Origin: an uncultured Alphaproteobacteria bacterium | Lineage (GTDB): Bacteria > Pseudomonadota > Alphaproteobacteria > CAKMZR01 | DNA: 12,439 nt | Reading direction: 5' to 3' | Assembly (NCBI GenBank): GCA_929200455.1 | Contig: CAKMZR010000035.1 | Coordinates: 1 to 12,439 of the forward strand | Shown here: piece by piece, positions 1 to 7,344 of the stretch | Layout: every line of letters starts with the position of its first letter | Numbering within the stretch: position 1 is the first letter of the stretch | The notes under the pieces: model-generated | Seen by the model: only the letters and a program-made list of their open reading frames with translations | Database searches by the model: none | What the model was told of the DNA's origin: nothing | Made by a program: the position numbers and the translations under genes

Positions 1-8
1 GATGAGTG

Positions 9-1061
9 TCATGATGGGAAGGGTTTTAGGGAAGTTTGGGCCAGGGAGAGTAGGGCCCGTTCAACAAGAACGTGAGAGGGTATGGAGGGAGAGTTTTTGA
101 TGCGTTGTTCTGTGGCGAGAAATATTTCGCTGGCTTTATGGAGTTTTTGGTGGTGGTTCCAGAGTTTGCATTGTTTTTGGACGAGGGGTTCACGTTTGAA
201 GAAGATTCTGGGTTGGACGTGAGAAAGGGCGTCTTTGAAGGAGCGATTTTCGAGTGAGAGGAGGCGGAAGAGGGTTCTGAGTGTGGCGACGTGAGCACTT
301 CCGGCACGAACGACTCGCATATTGAAGCTGAGGTCATTGAGATGTCTGTGAGAGAGGATGAGGGAGGAGAGTATTTTTTTTTGTCCTGAGAATGCGGTAT
401 CGATGAGGGTATCGATGGTGAGTTTGTCGGCTTGTTCGAGGATGAGTTGGATATGTTGTTCGTGGATAGATTTTTCTTCCCCTGCGAGGAGGATAAGTTT
501 TTCGATTTGTTGTCGTGCGTGACGCCTATCTGGGGAGAGAGCGTTGAGTATCCACTCGTGTATTTTTGGCGAGAGAGAGATGTTTTCTTTTGAGAGTTCG
601 AGTGAGAGTATTTTTTTGAGAGATTGGGGGTTATCTTCGTAGCATGGAACGGCGAAAATATTTTTGTCTTTTTCGAAGAGGTTTCGCAGAGTTGATCGCG
701 GGGAGAGAATCCCTGCCCGCACGATGATGAGTGTATTGTCGGAACGTACAGAGAAGGCGTGTTCGAGGTGTTTTGCGAGTGAATCGAGGGATTGGGAGAT
801 GAGGACGACTCTGGGTCCACCGAGGAAGGAGAGGGCTTCGGCTTCTTCTGCGACGATGGAGGGTTTATTTTTTATGGTGTCATCGTGTAGAGAGGTGAGG
901 GAGAAAGCACGGTCATTTTGTTCTCCGAGGGTTTGGTCGATGGTTTGTTTGATGAGTTCATCGACGAGTCCGTCATTGGGTCCGTAGAAGAGGATTCCAG
1001 GGGTATTGGGTTTGAGTGAAGCGAGGAAGCTATCGAATTGGTAAGCTTTGACGGCGGTCAT
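9..1061 (-). CDS. holA: DNA polymerase III delta subunit
   Basis: The 350-residue product matches HolA in length (the E. coli protein has 343 residues). HolA is the clamp-loader wrench subunit that opens the beta sliding clamp on primed DNA in the cytoplasm. Near the N terminus (residues 23-38) the ILFYGPNDGLVDELIK stretch is the degenerate P-loop region typical of delta: the GP and GLV positions are present but the Walker lysine is absent, as expected because delta does not hydrolyse ATP. The C-terminal half is helix-rich and basic. The ATG at 1059-1061 overlaps the lptE stop in an ATGA, so translation is probably coupled to lptE; no Shine-Dalgarno is visible upstream. The leuS-lptE-holA order is a known alphaproteobacterial arrangement and supports the call. 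The stop codon is TGA at 9-11. Confidence 0.88.
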   Translation of the reverse strand: MTAVKAYQFDSFLASLKPNTPGILFYGPNDGLVDELIKQTIDQTLGEQNDRAFSLTSLHDDTIKNKPSIVAEEAEALSFLGGPRVVLISQSLDSLAKHLEHAFSVRSDNTLIIVRAGILSPRSTLRNLFEKDKNIFAVPCYEDNPQSLKKILSLELSKENISLSPKIHEWILNALSPDRRHARQQIEKLILLAGEEKSIHEQHIQLILEQADKLTIDTLIDTAFSGQKKILSSLILSHRHLNDLSFNMRVVRAGSAHVATLRTLFRLLSLENRSFKDALSHVQPRIFFKREPLVQKQCKLWNHHQKLHKASEIFLATEQRIKNSPSIPSHVLVERALLSLAQTSLKPFPS

Positions 1062-1591
1062 GATTTTTGAGGAGGGTTTTTGAAGAAGTAGAGTGTGATT
1101 TCTGATCGGATATCGCGAGCGAGTTGTTGGATGACTTGTTGTTTGGCTTCATATTTTCCGGCGTGGTATGCGGCGGGAGCGTGTCCGACGGGAAAGCCGC
1201 CCCGTTCGAGGAAGTTTTTTTGCAAGACAGGTTTTTTGTTATCTGTGAGGGGGTTATCGATGGTTTTGTGGTTGTTGAGGAGTATAATTTTGGCGATGGT
1301 TTCGATCTGCCACCAGACGCCGCCGTCGCCACTTGGGTGTCCTGAGAGCGAGGATGAAACGGAAGCGAGTTCGATTTTGAGGGTGTAATCGCTAAGTTGT
1401 TCTGAAGTTTGTGAGTTGAGTAGGTATGAGAGTTCGATGTGCATGAATTGTCCATCTTGTTCAGGAATGGGTTCGATGAAGATGGGAGGCAGGGGCTCTT
1501 TGTCGAGGGAGTAAAGCGCTTGAAAGCCGCAAGAGCTGAGGAAGAGTGAGCAGAAGGCGAGGATGAGGAGTTTTTGGAGAGGATGTTTCAT
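1058..1591 (-). CDS. lptE: LPS assembly lipoprotein LptE
   Basis: A 177-residue lipoprotein precursor. Residues 1-20 form a short basic then hydrophobic signal ending in the lipobox LSSC, with the lipidated cysteine at residue 21. The cysteine is followed by GFQALY, close to the CGFQPLY signature that opens mature LptE. LptE plugs the LptD barrel in the outer membrane and helps deliver lipopolysaccharide to the cell surface. The rest shows the alternating strand/helix composition of the family, but no catalytic residues are expected. The ATG at 1589-1591 overlaps the TGA of leuS by four bases, and its own stop overlaps the holA start in the same way. No Shine-Dalgarno lies upstream, so it probably relies on translational coupling within the leuS-lptE-holA unit. 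Confidence 0.85.
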   Translation of the reverse strand: MKHPLQKLLILAFCSLFLSSCGFQALYSLDKEPLPPIFIEPIPEQDGQFMHIELSYLLNSQTSEQLSDYTLKIELASVSSSLSGHPSGDGGVWWQIETIAKIILLNNHKTIDNPLTDNKKPVLQKNFLERGGFPVGHAPAAYHAGKYEAKQQVIQQLARDIRSEITLYFFKNPPQKS

Positions 1592-4224
1592 GTGGACGGC
1601 GAGGCTACGATGTTGATGATACGGGATGCGACGACGATAGTTTTTCGCACCTGTTGATTTTTGAGGTGTTGAATAATTTTGGGTTGAGCAAGAGCGATTT
1701 TCTCGATGGTTTCGCGACTTGCATCTGCGGGTACATTGATTTTGTCACGAATTTTGCCATTGATTTGGATGGGTATGGTGAGTTGTTCTTGGGTTGTCCA
1801 GAGGGGGTCATATTGTGGCCAAGGGAGGAGCGAGAGGGTTTCGTTGGGAGAGATTTTTTTCCATAATGCGTGTGTGACATGGGGGATGATGGGAGCGATG
1901 AGTCGCAAGACGATGCGGAAGCTTTGTTCGAAGACCCAAAGGGAGTCTGTGTCGTGGTGTTGTTCTTTGAGGGAGTCGATGGCGTTACAAAGGGCTCGGA
2001 CGTGAGCGATGGCTCTATTGGTTCCGAAGGTTTGGAGGTCTTGGGAGACGTGCTTGACGGTGGCGTGCAGTTGTTTCCAAACATCTCGAGCCTGAGGGTT
2101 TAGATTCTGCGGTGGTGTGGGAATGAGGGCGGAGTGCGTCGTATTGTGTTCATCAGGAGAGAGTAGGCATCCGGTTCTCCAGAGTCTGTCGATGAATCGT
2201 CGCGCCCCACCGATTCCGCTTTCTGTCCATTCGATGGTGCGATCGAGGGGGCTATCGGAAACGACAAAAAGTCGGACGGTATCGGCCCCGTAAGTTTCGA
2301 TCATAGCAACGGGGTCGATGGTGTTCCGTTTGGATTTGCTCATTTTTTCGGAACGGCCAACGACGACGGGCGTAGAGGATTGGGTATGGACGCGGATGCC
2401 GTTTTTGTTGAGGGAGGTTTCGTGAGGCGCGAGCCACTGGTTGGTTTTTCCTTTTTCTGTGGGGAATGCGTAGGTTTCGTGGCAGACCATTCCCTGATTG
2501 AAGAGGCTGGAGAAGGGTTCATGTATTTCGTCGAGGTATCCGCAAAGGGAGAGTGCACGTGAGAAGAAGCGGGAATAGAGTAGGTGCATGACGGCATGTT
2601 CGATTCCGCCGATATATTGGTGAACGGGAAGCCATTGTTGGGCGATGTCTTTGTCGAAGGCGACGTCAGGGTTGTGAGGGTCACAAAAGCGAGCGAAGTA
2701 CCAAGAGGATTCGAAGAAGGTATCGAGGGTATCGGTTTCTCTGAGAGCGGGTTTTTTGCAAGTGGGGCAAGAGACATGTTTCCATGAGGGGTGGTTGTCG
2801 AGAGGATTGCCGCCGAGGGAGAAGTCGACGTCGTAAGGCAGGGTGACGGGGAGGTCTTGCACGGGAACGGGAACGGCCCCGCAAGAGGAGCAATGGATGA
2901 AGGGAATAGGGCATCCCCAATAGCGTTGCCGAGACACGCCCCAATCATGGATTCTGTAGTTGACGGTGGGTTTGCCTTTTCCGGTATGCTCGAGGTGTTC
3001 GATGATGTGTTTTTTTGCAGAAGTTGTGTCCATTCCGTTGAGGAAGTGTGAATTTATGAGGATACCGTCCTCTGTGAAGGCTTGGGAGAGAGGCGGCAGT
3101 TCTTTGTTTTGGGATGATGTGGGTGCGACGACTTGGGTTATGGGGAGGTTGTAAGTTTTTGCGAAGTCGAAGTCTCTTTGGTCGTGGGCGGGACATCCGA
3201 ATATGGCCCCTGTTCCGTATTCCATGAGGACGAAGTTGGAAGCGTAAACGGGTAGGGAGATGGAGTCATCGAGGGGATGTACGGCATGGAAGGGGAGGAG
3301 GAATCCTTCCTTTTTTTTGTTTTCGAGGGCGGCTTCAGAGAGTTTTTCGTTTTGGCAAGTGGAGATAAATTCTTGGAGTTGGGGAAGGGATTGTGCGGCT
3401 TGTGTGACGAGGGGGTGGTCGACGGCAAGAGCGCAAAAGCTTGCCCCGAAGAGGGTATCGGGTCGTGTTGTATAGACGTTGAAGGAAGTATTTTTGTGTT
3501 CTTTGATGGAGAAGGAGACTTCGGCCCCGAGAGATTTTCCGATCCAATTTTTCTGCATGGTGCGGACTTCACTGGGCCATTTGTCGAGGGTATCGAGAGC
3601 TTGAAGGAGGTCTTCTGCCATGAGGGTGATTCGCAAAGACCACTGAGGGAGGAGTCGTCTTTCGACGGGAGCATTTGATCGCCAACCTTTTCCGTTTACG
3701 ACCTGTTCATTGGCAAGGACGGTTTGTTCGACGGGGTCCCAATTTACGTAGGTTTCGCTCTGATAGACGAGGTCTTTATGGAAGAAGTCGATAAACATTT
3801 TTTGTTCATGTTTGTAGTATTCGGGGTCGCAAGTTGTGATTTCGCGAGCCCAATCGATGGCAAGCCCGAGGGTTTTGAGTTGTTTTCGCATGGTGTTGAT
3901 ATTTTTGTAAGTCCAGTCTTTGGGGTGGACGTGTCGTTCGATGGCGGCATTTTCTGCGGGTAAGCCGAATCCGTCCCATCCCATGGGGTGCAAGACGTGG
4001 AATCCTTGTGCACGTTTTGTGCGTGCGAGTATGTCGCCCATGACATAATTTCTGACGTGCCCGACATGGATATCGCCGGAGGGGTACGGAAACATTTCGA
4101 GTACGTAGAAGCGAGGTTTTGAGTCATTAAATTTTTTGACGGGAACGTGAAAGATTCCGAGTTTTTCCCATTCCTGTTGGCACTGAGTTTCGAGGGTGGC
4201 GTGGTCGAAAGAGGGAGCGGACAT
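1588..4224 (-). CDS. leuS: Leucyl-tRNA synthetase
   Basis: The 878-residue class I aminoacyl-tRNA synthetase attaches leucine to tRNA-Leu in the cytoplasm; family length is about 860-880. The HIGH-type motif HVGH is at residues 53-56, after FPYPSGDI. The KMSKS motif is exact at 627-631. The inserted CP1 editing domain carries YTTRPDTLFG at 251-260 and GTGAIFGCPAHDQRDFDFA around 337-355, whose aspartates belong to the site that removes misactivated amino acids. Cysteine pairs CSSC (445-448) and CPTC (486-489) look like the zinc-binding insertion. The catalytic-core stretch GGIEHAVMHLLYSRFF is at 539-554. All elements look intact, so it should be functional. It starts 8 nt after the DUF3576 gene and overlaps lptE by ATGA. 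No Shine-Dalgarno is visible in front of the ATG. Confidence 0.97.
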   Translation of the reverse strand: MSAPSFDHATLETQCQQEWEKLGIFHVPVKKFNDSKPRFYVLEMFPYPSGDIHVGHVRNYVMGDILARTKRAQGFHVLHPMGWDGFGLPAENAAIERHVHPKDWTYKNINTMRKQLKTLGLAIDWAREITTCDPEYYKHEQKMFIDFFHKDLVYQSETYVNWDPVEQTVLANEQVVNGKGWRSNAPVERRLLPQWSLRITLMAEDLLQALDTLDKWPSEVRTMQKNWIGKSLGAEVSFSIKEHKNTSFNVYTTRPDTLFGASFCALAVDHPLVTQAAQSLPQLQEFISTCQNEKLSEAALENKKKEGFLLPFHAVHPLDDSISLPVYASNFVLMEYGTGAIFGCPAHDQRDFDFAKTYNLPITQVVAPTSSQNKELPPLSQAFTEDGILINSHFLNGMDTTSAKKHIIEHLEHTGKGKPTVNYRIHDWGVSRQRYWGCPIPFIHCSSCGAVPVPVQDLPVTLPYDVDFSLGGNPLDNHPSWKHVSCPTCKKPALRETDTLDTFFESSWYFARFCDPHNPDVAFDKDIAQQWLPVHQYIGGIEHAVMHLLYSRFFSRALSLCGYLDEIHEPFSSLFNQGMVCHETYAFPTEKGKTNQWLAPHETSLNKNGIRVHTQSSTPVVVGRSEKMSKSKRNTIDPVAMIETYGADTVRLFVVSDSPLDRTIEWTESGIGGARRFIDRLWRTGCLLSPDEHNTTHSALIPTPPQNLNPQARDVWKQLHATVKHVSQDLQTFGTNRAIAHVRALCNAIDSLKEQHHDTDSLWVFEQSFRIVLRLIAPIIPHVTHALWKKISPNETLSLLPWPQYDPLWTTQEQLTIPIQINGKIRDKINVPADASRETIEKIALAQPKIIQHLKNQQVRKTIVVASRIINIVASPST

Positions 4225-4232
4225 GGTCGTGA

Positions 4233-4751
4233 CTACTGTGCTTTGACTTTGAGGTTTCGTGCTTCATTGAGGATGGTTTCTTCGATAGCGTTTTTGATAT
4301 CTTTGTTGAGTTTTTTCTGTATCCAGCCGTCATTGGTTTTGATTTTCTGGAAGGCACTGACGGAGATTCCGTCGCTTCTTAGGACGGAGGAAGAGATGAC
4401 GATATCGACTTTGAACTGTTCATTTGGATATTCTGGTATTTGGTACCAATCTGTGAGGATGATGCCGCTTGTTCTGTCAGCTTGTAGGAGGGGCATATCT
4501 TGGATGACGTTGAGGGAAGCGTTCCATAGGAATGGGCTTACATTTGGGGCTGTATTATTGATTATTTGGTTGGATGTTTCGTCTTGTGGGTCATTTTTTT
4601 CTCCGAAGATGAAGAGTTCATCGCCGAAGAGTTTGCCGAATTTTTCTTCACGTTTTTCTTTTTCTGATCTGTCATCTGGTAATTTCCCGCCGGCACAAGC
4701 GGCGAGGGCGAGGGAGATTGTGATTAAGATGAGTATGGCTCTGATCGGCAT
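4233..4751 (-). CDS. DUF3576 family lipoprotein
   Basis: A 172-residue protein with a lipoprotein signal: hydrophobic residues 4-18 and lipobox LAAC, cysteine at 19. The central part, FLWNASLNVIQDMPL followed by a GIILTDWY segment and PNEQFKVDI, matches the conserved core of DUF3576, a family found in alphaproteobacteria and typically encoded directly before leuS, as here. Its biochemical role is not known. The lipobox predicts a periplasm-facing membrane anchor. After the cysteine there is a charged, Lys/Glu-rich stretch (about residues 26-37) that could be a flexible linker. It is 16 nt downstream of the TRAP-type binding protein gene and 8 nt upstream of leuS, so it is probably cotranscribed with both. 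No Shine-Dalgarno is visible. Confidence 0.82.
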   Translation of the reverse strand: MPIRAILILITISLALAACAGGKLPDDRSEKEKREEKFGKLFGDELFIFGEKNDPQDETSNQIINNTAPNVSPFLWNASLNVIQDMPLLQADRTSGIILTDWYQIPEYPNEQFKVDIVISSSVLRSDGISVSAFQKIKTNDGWIQKKLNKDIKNAIEETILNEARNLKVKAQ

Positions 4752-4767
4752 GATGATTTTATGACTG

Positions 4768-5790
4768 TTAGAGGTTATGAGCGTATTGAGAGAGGAGTTG
4801 TTTTACGCGTGAGAAGATTTTTTCTGCGGGGATATTTTTTTTTTGGGAGGATTGGATCCAAGCGGTTGTTACTTTTGTAGCAATATCTTGCCACATCTTC
4901 AAGGATTGAGGGTTGAGAGTATGTATTTTTTTTTGTTGAGCGTATTGGGAGATAATTTTTTGGTTATGGAGTTTGAAGAGTGTACCGACCCATGAGGCGA
5001 GGTTCATTTTGGAGTGTTGGATGATACTTTTTTGTTGTGCGGGGTGCAGGTTGAGGAAGAAGTCACGGCTGATGACGATCATGACGGGGTTTGCGGAGAT
5101 GCTGAGGTGGGAGGGGGGTATGACATGGAGGGGCAGGGCATTGAGAGCGGGACTGAAGGAGACGGGGGTGAGGAATCCGTCCGTATTGGTTTGAGCGATG
5201 AGGTCGGGTATGGGATGGGGTGAGATGATGGATGTGTTGGCCCCGAGAGCTTGAAGGAAGACGGCGGCGGGTCTATTGGTGGTGTGAATGGTGAGTTTTT
5301 CGAGGGAGTTTTGGAACTGGGTGATGTGATGTTTTGTGAGGTGTAGAGCGTATGTGCCTGTGGAGAAAACGAGGAGGGGCATAACGGGGAGTGTACGGAA
5401 GGCTTGTTCTTGTTCTTGGATGAAGGCTTGCATGGCGAGCGTTGTATTTTTTGCGTTTGAGGAGAGGAAGGGGAGTTGGAAGGCTTCGAGGGGAGGGTAT
5501 AGGTTTGTGGTGTGGAAGGTGGAGAGTCTTGCCATATCGTATTGATTGTTTTCGAAGCTGGCGATAATATTTTCTGAGGGTTTGTAGACGTGGGCAAGAG
5601 AGAGGGAGAGGGTATTTTTGGAGGATTTGAGGGTTCGTTTGCTCCATGGGAGGATGACTTTTTGGAAGAAGAAGGAGTCTTGGCCTTCGAAGTCTGTATA
5701 GCGAATGGTTACATTCTCGGGAGGTTTTTCTTGGGCGAGTAGTATTGAGGGTAGGAGTAGGGAGAGTAAGATGAGGAGGGGTATATGCAT
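4768..5790 (-). CDS. TRAP transporter substrate-binding protein (DctP family)
   Basis: A 340-residue periplasmic solute-binding protein. The chosen ATG at 5788-5790 gives a clean Sec signal peptide (hydrophobic residues 3-18, likely cleavage after LLAQ or before it). The open frame continues upstream to 6543, but that part lies opposite xth and has no signal-peptide logic. Family features are the early YTDFEGQDSFFFQKVILPW region, the PLEAFQLPFL segment (100-109), the ALGA segment (181-184) and a TDGFLTPV segment (203-210). DctP proteins bring small carboxylates or related compounds to a DctQM membrane pair, but no dctQ or dctM gene lies in the window. The segment usually carrying the carboxylate-binding Arg reads TIHTTNR, so the usual KIR arginine appears to be His169, although Arg173 is kept. 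It leads the DUF3576-leuS-lptE-holA unit. Confidence 0.75.
   Translation of the reverse strand: MHIPLLILLSLLLPSILLAQEKPPENVTIRYTDFEGQDSFFFQKVILPWSKRTLKSSKNTLSLSLAHVYKPSENIIASFENNQYDMARLSTFHTTNLYPPLEAFQLPFLSSNAKNTTLAMQAFIQEQEQAFRTLPVMPLLVFSTGTYALHLTKHHITQFQNSLEKLTIHTTNRPAAVFLQALGANTSIISPHPIPDLIAQTNTDGFLTPVSFSPALNALPLHVIPPSHLSISANPVMIVISRDFFLNLHPAQQKSIIQHSKMNLASWVGTLFKLHNQKIISQYAQQKKIHTLNPQSLKMWQDIATKVTTAWIQSSQKKNIPAEKIFSRVKQLLSQYAHNL
5745..5772 (+). promoter_or_regulatory. Possible promoter for xth
   Basis: A TTGAGG hexamer at 5745-5750 and TAAGAT at 5767-5772 are separated by 16 bp, which resembles a sigma70-type promoter. It would lie inside the 5' end of the oppositely oriented TRAP gene, about 33 bp before the xth start. 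The match is partial and the region is purine-rich, so this is a weak prediction. The 14-nt gap between the two genes leaves no room for a promoter, so one inside the neighbour is required. Confidence 0.25.
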
Positions 5791-5795
5791 AGGAG
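5791..5795 (+). promoter_or_regulatory. Shine-Dalgarno of xth
   Basis: AGGAG begins one base after the divergent TRAP gene's start codon and lies 9 nt before the ATG at 5805. It supports 5805 as the xth start. It also occupies about a third of the 14-nt gap between the two divergent genes. Confidence 0.7.
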
Positions 5796-5804
5796 TATGA
5801 TGAG

Positions 5805-6602
5805 ATGAGAGAATGGCGTGTGATGACGTGGAATGTGAATTCGCTTCGTCGTCGTTTAGAGATTTTGGAGAGCGTAGTAGAGAAGTATGCACCTGATGTG
5901 ATGTGTTTTCAAGAGACGAAAGTGAGGGACATTGATTTTCCGTTGGGAGCGTGTCGGGCGTTGGGTTACGAGCATGTGGTATATAGGGGTATCCCGAGGT
6001 ACAATGGTGTGGCGATATTATCGAAAGTTGAGATAGATTCGAGTGGTGGACATTCATTTTGTGGGAAGGAAGATGCGCGTTATCTGTGGGCGAAGGTGGG
6101 GGGGCTGAGGTTTCATAATTTTTATGTTCCCTCTGGTGGTCGGGATGCGAGTCTGGATTCGGAGAGGTTTTTTCACAAGATGTGCTTTTTGCGGGAGATG
6201 GAGGGACAGATGCTGTCATTTTTTGGAGAAGACGGAGTGGACATACTTTTGGGAGATTTGAATGTGGCCCCTTTGCCCGAAGACGTATTTGATCATGAGT
6301 ATATGAAGAGGGTGGTCTCGCACACGCCTTTGGAGGTTGCGGTTTTGGAGGGATTGAGGACGAGACTGGGTTTCCGGGACAGCATAAGGGAGGGTTACGG
6401 AATGGGTGTGAATCTTTCGAGTTGGTGGAGTTACCGATCTCAAGATTGGAGGAAGGCTGCGAGAGGTTTGCGTCTTGATCACATATGGGTGAGGGAGAGT
6501 GGCTCGGTGTTGCACGAGGAGAGGGTGGAGGTGTTGGAGGCATTTCGTGGTTATGATAGCCCGTCGGATCATGCCCCTTTGATGATAAGTTTTTTATTTT
6601 GA
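5805..6602 (+). CDS. xth: Exodeoxyribonuclease III (AP endonuclease)
   Basis: The 265-residue protein belongs to the exonuclease III/APE1 family. It cleaves DNA 5' to abasic sites and degrades 3' ends during base excision repair. All signature elements are visible in order: WNVNS with metal-site Asn12, FQETK with Glu37, YNGVAILSK (66-74), NFYVPSGG with Tyr107, GDLNVAP with Asp151 and Asn153, WWSYR (207-211), the LDH pair Asp225-His226, and the terminal SDHAP with Asp255-His256. The enzyme therefore looks catalytically complete and of normal length. An AGGAG sits at 5791-5795. It diverges from the TRAP binding-protein gene with only 14 nt between start codons, and is followed after 89 nt by a lipoprotein gene on the same strand that appears to have its own promoter. 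Confidence 0.95.
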   Translation: MREWRVMTWNVNSLRRRLEILESVVEKYAPDVMCFQETKVRDIDFPLGACRALGYEHVVYRGIPRYNGVAILSKVEIDSSGGHSFCGKEDARYLWAKVGGLRFHNFYVPSGGRDASLDSERFFHKMCFLREMEGQMLSFFGEDGVDILLGDLNVAPLPEDVFDHEYMKRVVSHTPLEVAVLEGLRTRLGFRDSIREGYGMGVNLSSWWSYRSQDWRKAARGLRLDHIWVRESGSVLHEERVEVLEAFRGYDSPSDHAPLMISFLF

Positions 6603-6622
6603 TCTAGATTTGCGATTTTGTT

Positions 6623-6631
6623 TGGTATAGG
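6623..6631 (+). promoter_or_regulatory. Possible extended -10 promoter before the YajG-like gene
   Basis: TGGTATAGG at 6623-6631 fits the extended -10 pattern TG-N-TATA. No good -35 is seen at 17 bp spacing, as is common for extended -10 promoters. The string GGTATAGGA recurs at the predicted -10 of rpmB (8074-8082). Transcription would begin about 55 nt before the chosen ATG at 6692. Confidence 0.35.
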
Positions 6632-6678
6632 ATCGCCGCAGGAGTGGGTGTTGTTTTTGATGTAAGAAGTAGAGACTG

Positions 6679-6685
6679 TAGGAGG
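6679..6685 (+). promoter_or_regulatory. Shine-Dalgarno fixing the start of the YajG-like gene
   Basis: TAGGAGG at 6679-6685 is 6 nt before the ATG at 6692. It decides between that start and the upstream GTG at 6644, which has no such site and would extend the signal peptide with charged residues. Confidence 0.75.
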
Positions 6686-6691
6686 TTTGCG

Positions 6692-7279
6692 ATGGTGTTT
6701 TTGCGTGTGATGAAGTTGGTGGTGTTGTTTGGAAGTGTATTTTTGTTTGCTGGTTGTCAGGTGTCGCCGGTTGATTTGTCGGCGAGTGTTTCGTCTGGAG
6801 ATGTGGACACGGCTGACTTGCGAGGTCGCACGGTGTACCTGAAGGTGAGCGACACGCGTAGCAATAAGTCTCTTGGTGTTGTAGAGGATGCGAAGGGTGA
6901 GGAGTTGGTTCTTGAATCGAGCAAGCCTGCGGAAGATGTGGTGAGGTCTGTTTTTGAGAGTACGTTGAGGGGTTACGGGATGACGGTGGTGGATTCCATT
7001 TCGAGTTCGGACAATCAGATGTTTGTGAGTTTGAAGGATTTGGAGTACGAGTATCCGGCACGTGCGTATGCGAATACGTCTGAGAGCAATGCGGTTCTTC
7101 GGATTTCGTTGGCGGGAGACAGAACGGCCCACGAGAATATTATTCAGACTTGGTCGCGTTATGAGGCGAAAGACTTGTCGGCGGGCGGAGTGAAAACGGC
7201 GTTGAATGATGTTCTGAGTCGTGCGGTTCAGAACGCGTTGACGGAGAAGAAGATGATTACGGTTCTTGCGGGCAACTAG
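6692..7279 (+). CDS. YajG-like lipoprotein
   Basis: A 195-residue lipoprotein when started at the ATG at 6692, which has a strong Shine-Dalgarno. The signal is MVFLRVMK followed by a hydrophobic run and the lipobox FAGC, with the cysteine at residue 22. The mature part resembles E. coli YajG: a segment TVYLKVSDTR ... SLGVV where YajG has VSINGADQRTDQALAKV, then an amphipathic helix leading to RGYGMTVV (YajG: RGYMV), then alternating strands and a final helix. E. coli YajG is 192 residues, a close length match. Function of the family is uncertain; these are membrane-anchored lipoproteins. Alternative starts are GTG 6644 or ATG 6710. The gene ends facing mlaC across a G-rich spacer. Confidence 0.72.
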   Translation: MVFLRVMKLVVLFGSVFLFAGCQVSPVDLSASVSSGDVDTADLRGRTVYLKVSDTRSNKSLGVVEDAKGEELVLESSKPAEDVVRSVFESTLRGYGMTVVDSISSSDNQMFVSLKDLEYEYPARAYANTSESNAVLRISLAGDRTAHENIIQTWSRYEAKDLSAGGVKTALNDVLSRAVQNALTEKKMITVLAGN

Positions 7280-7291
7280 TTGAGGGATACA

Positions 7292-7342
7292 GGGGTGGGG
7301 CAGGCTAAGGAGTGGGGCAGGGGTGGGAGTGGGGCAGGGGTG
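7292..7342 (+). repeat. G-tract direct repeat in convergent spacer, possible G-quadruplex
   Basis: The 15-base unit AGTGGGGCAGGGGTG occurs exactly at 7311-7325 and 7328-7342, two bases apart. A partial copy, GTGGGGCAGG, lies at 7295-7304. Runs of four G occur at 7292-7295, 7297-7300, 7314-7317, 7320-7323, 7331-7334 and 7337-7340, with short loops between most. Four such tracts suffice for an intramolecular quadruplex in plus-strand DNA or in the 3' UTR of the YajG-like mRNA. The block fills almost the whole gap between two convergent genes and ends just before the mlaC stop codon. Folding is predicted, not shown. Confidence 0.7.
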
Positions 7343-7344
7343 TA

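Noticed and set aside
1..12. A possible next gene starting at the minus-strand ATG at 12-10, or a parB gene ending near here on the plus strand
   Set aside because: Only four codons are visible, too little to call a gene. parB next to holA is an expectation from related genomes, not something seen here.
26..820. 264-codon minus-strand open frame inside holA in another frame
   Set aside because: Product is almost entirely Ser, Pro, Asn and Thr without domain features; holA in the overlapping frame has family motifs. It is a by-product of the base bias.
4147..4764. 205-codon plus-strand frame antisense to the DUF3576 gene
   Set aside because: No ribosome site or recognisable motif, and it lies opposite a lipoprotein gene with conserved DUF3576 core and lipobox.
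5791..6543. Minus-strand open frame continuing upstream of the TRAP gene, opposite xth, for about 250 codons
   Set aside because: It is low-complexity Ser/Pro/His/Thr-rich, lies fully antisense to an intact xth, and precedes a clean signal peptide starting at 5790. The G-rich plus strand makes minus-strand stops (TTA, CTA, TCA as read on plus) rare, so such frames arise by chance.
6644..6691. Upstream GTG start for the YajG-like lipoprotein
   Set aside because: It would add charged residues before the signal peptide and lacks a ribosome site, while the ATG at 6692 has TAGGAGG at ideal spacing.
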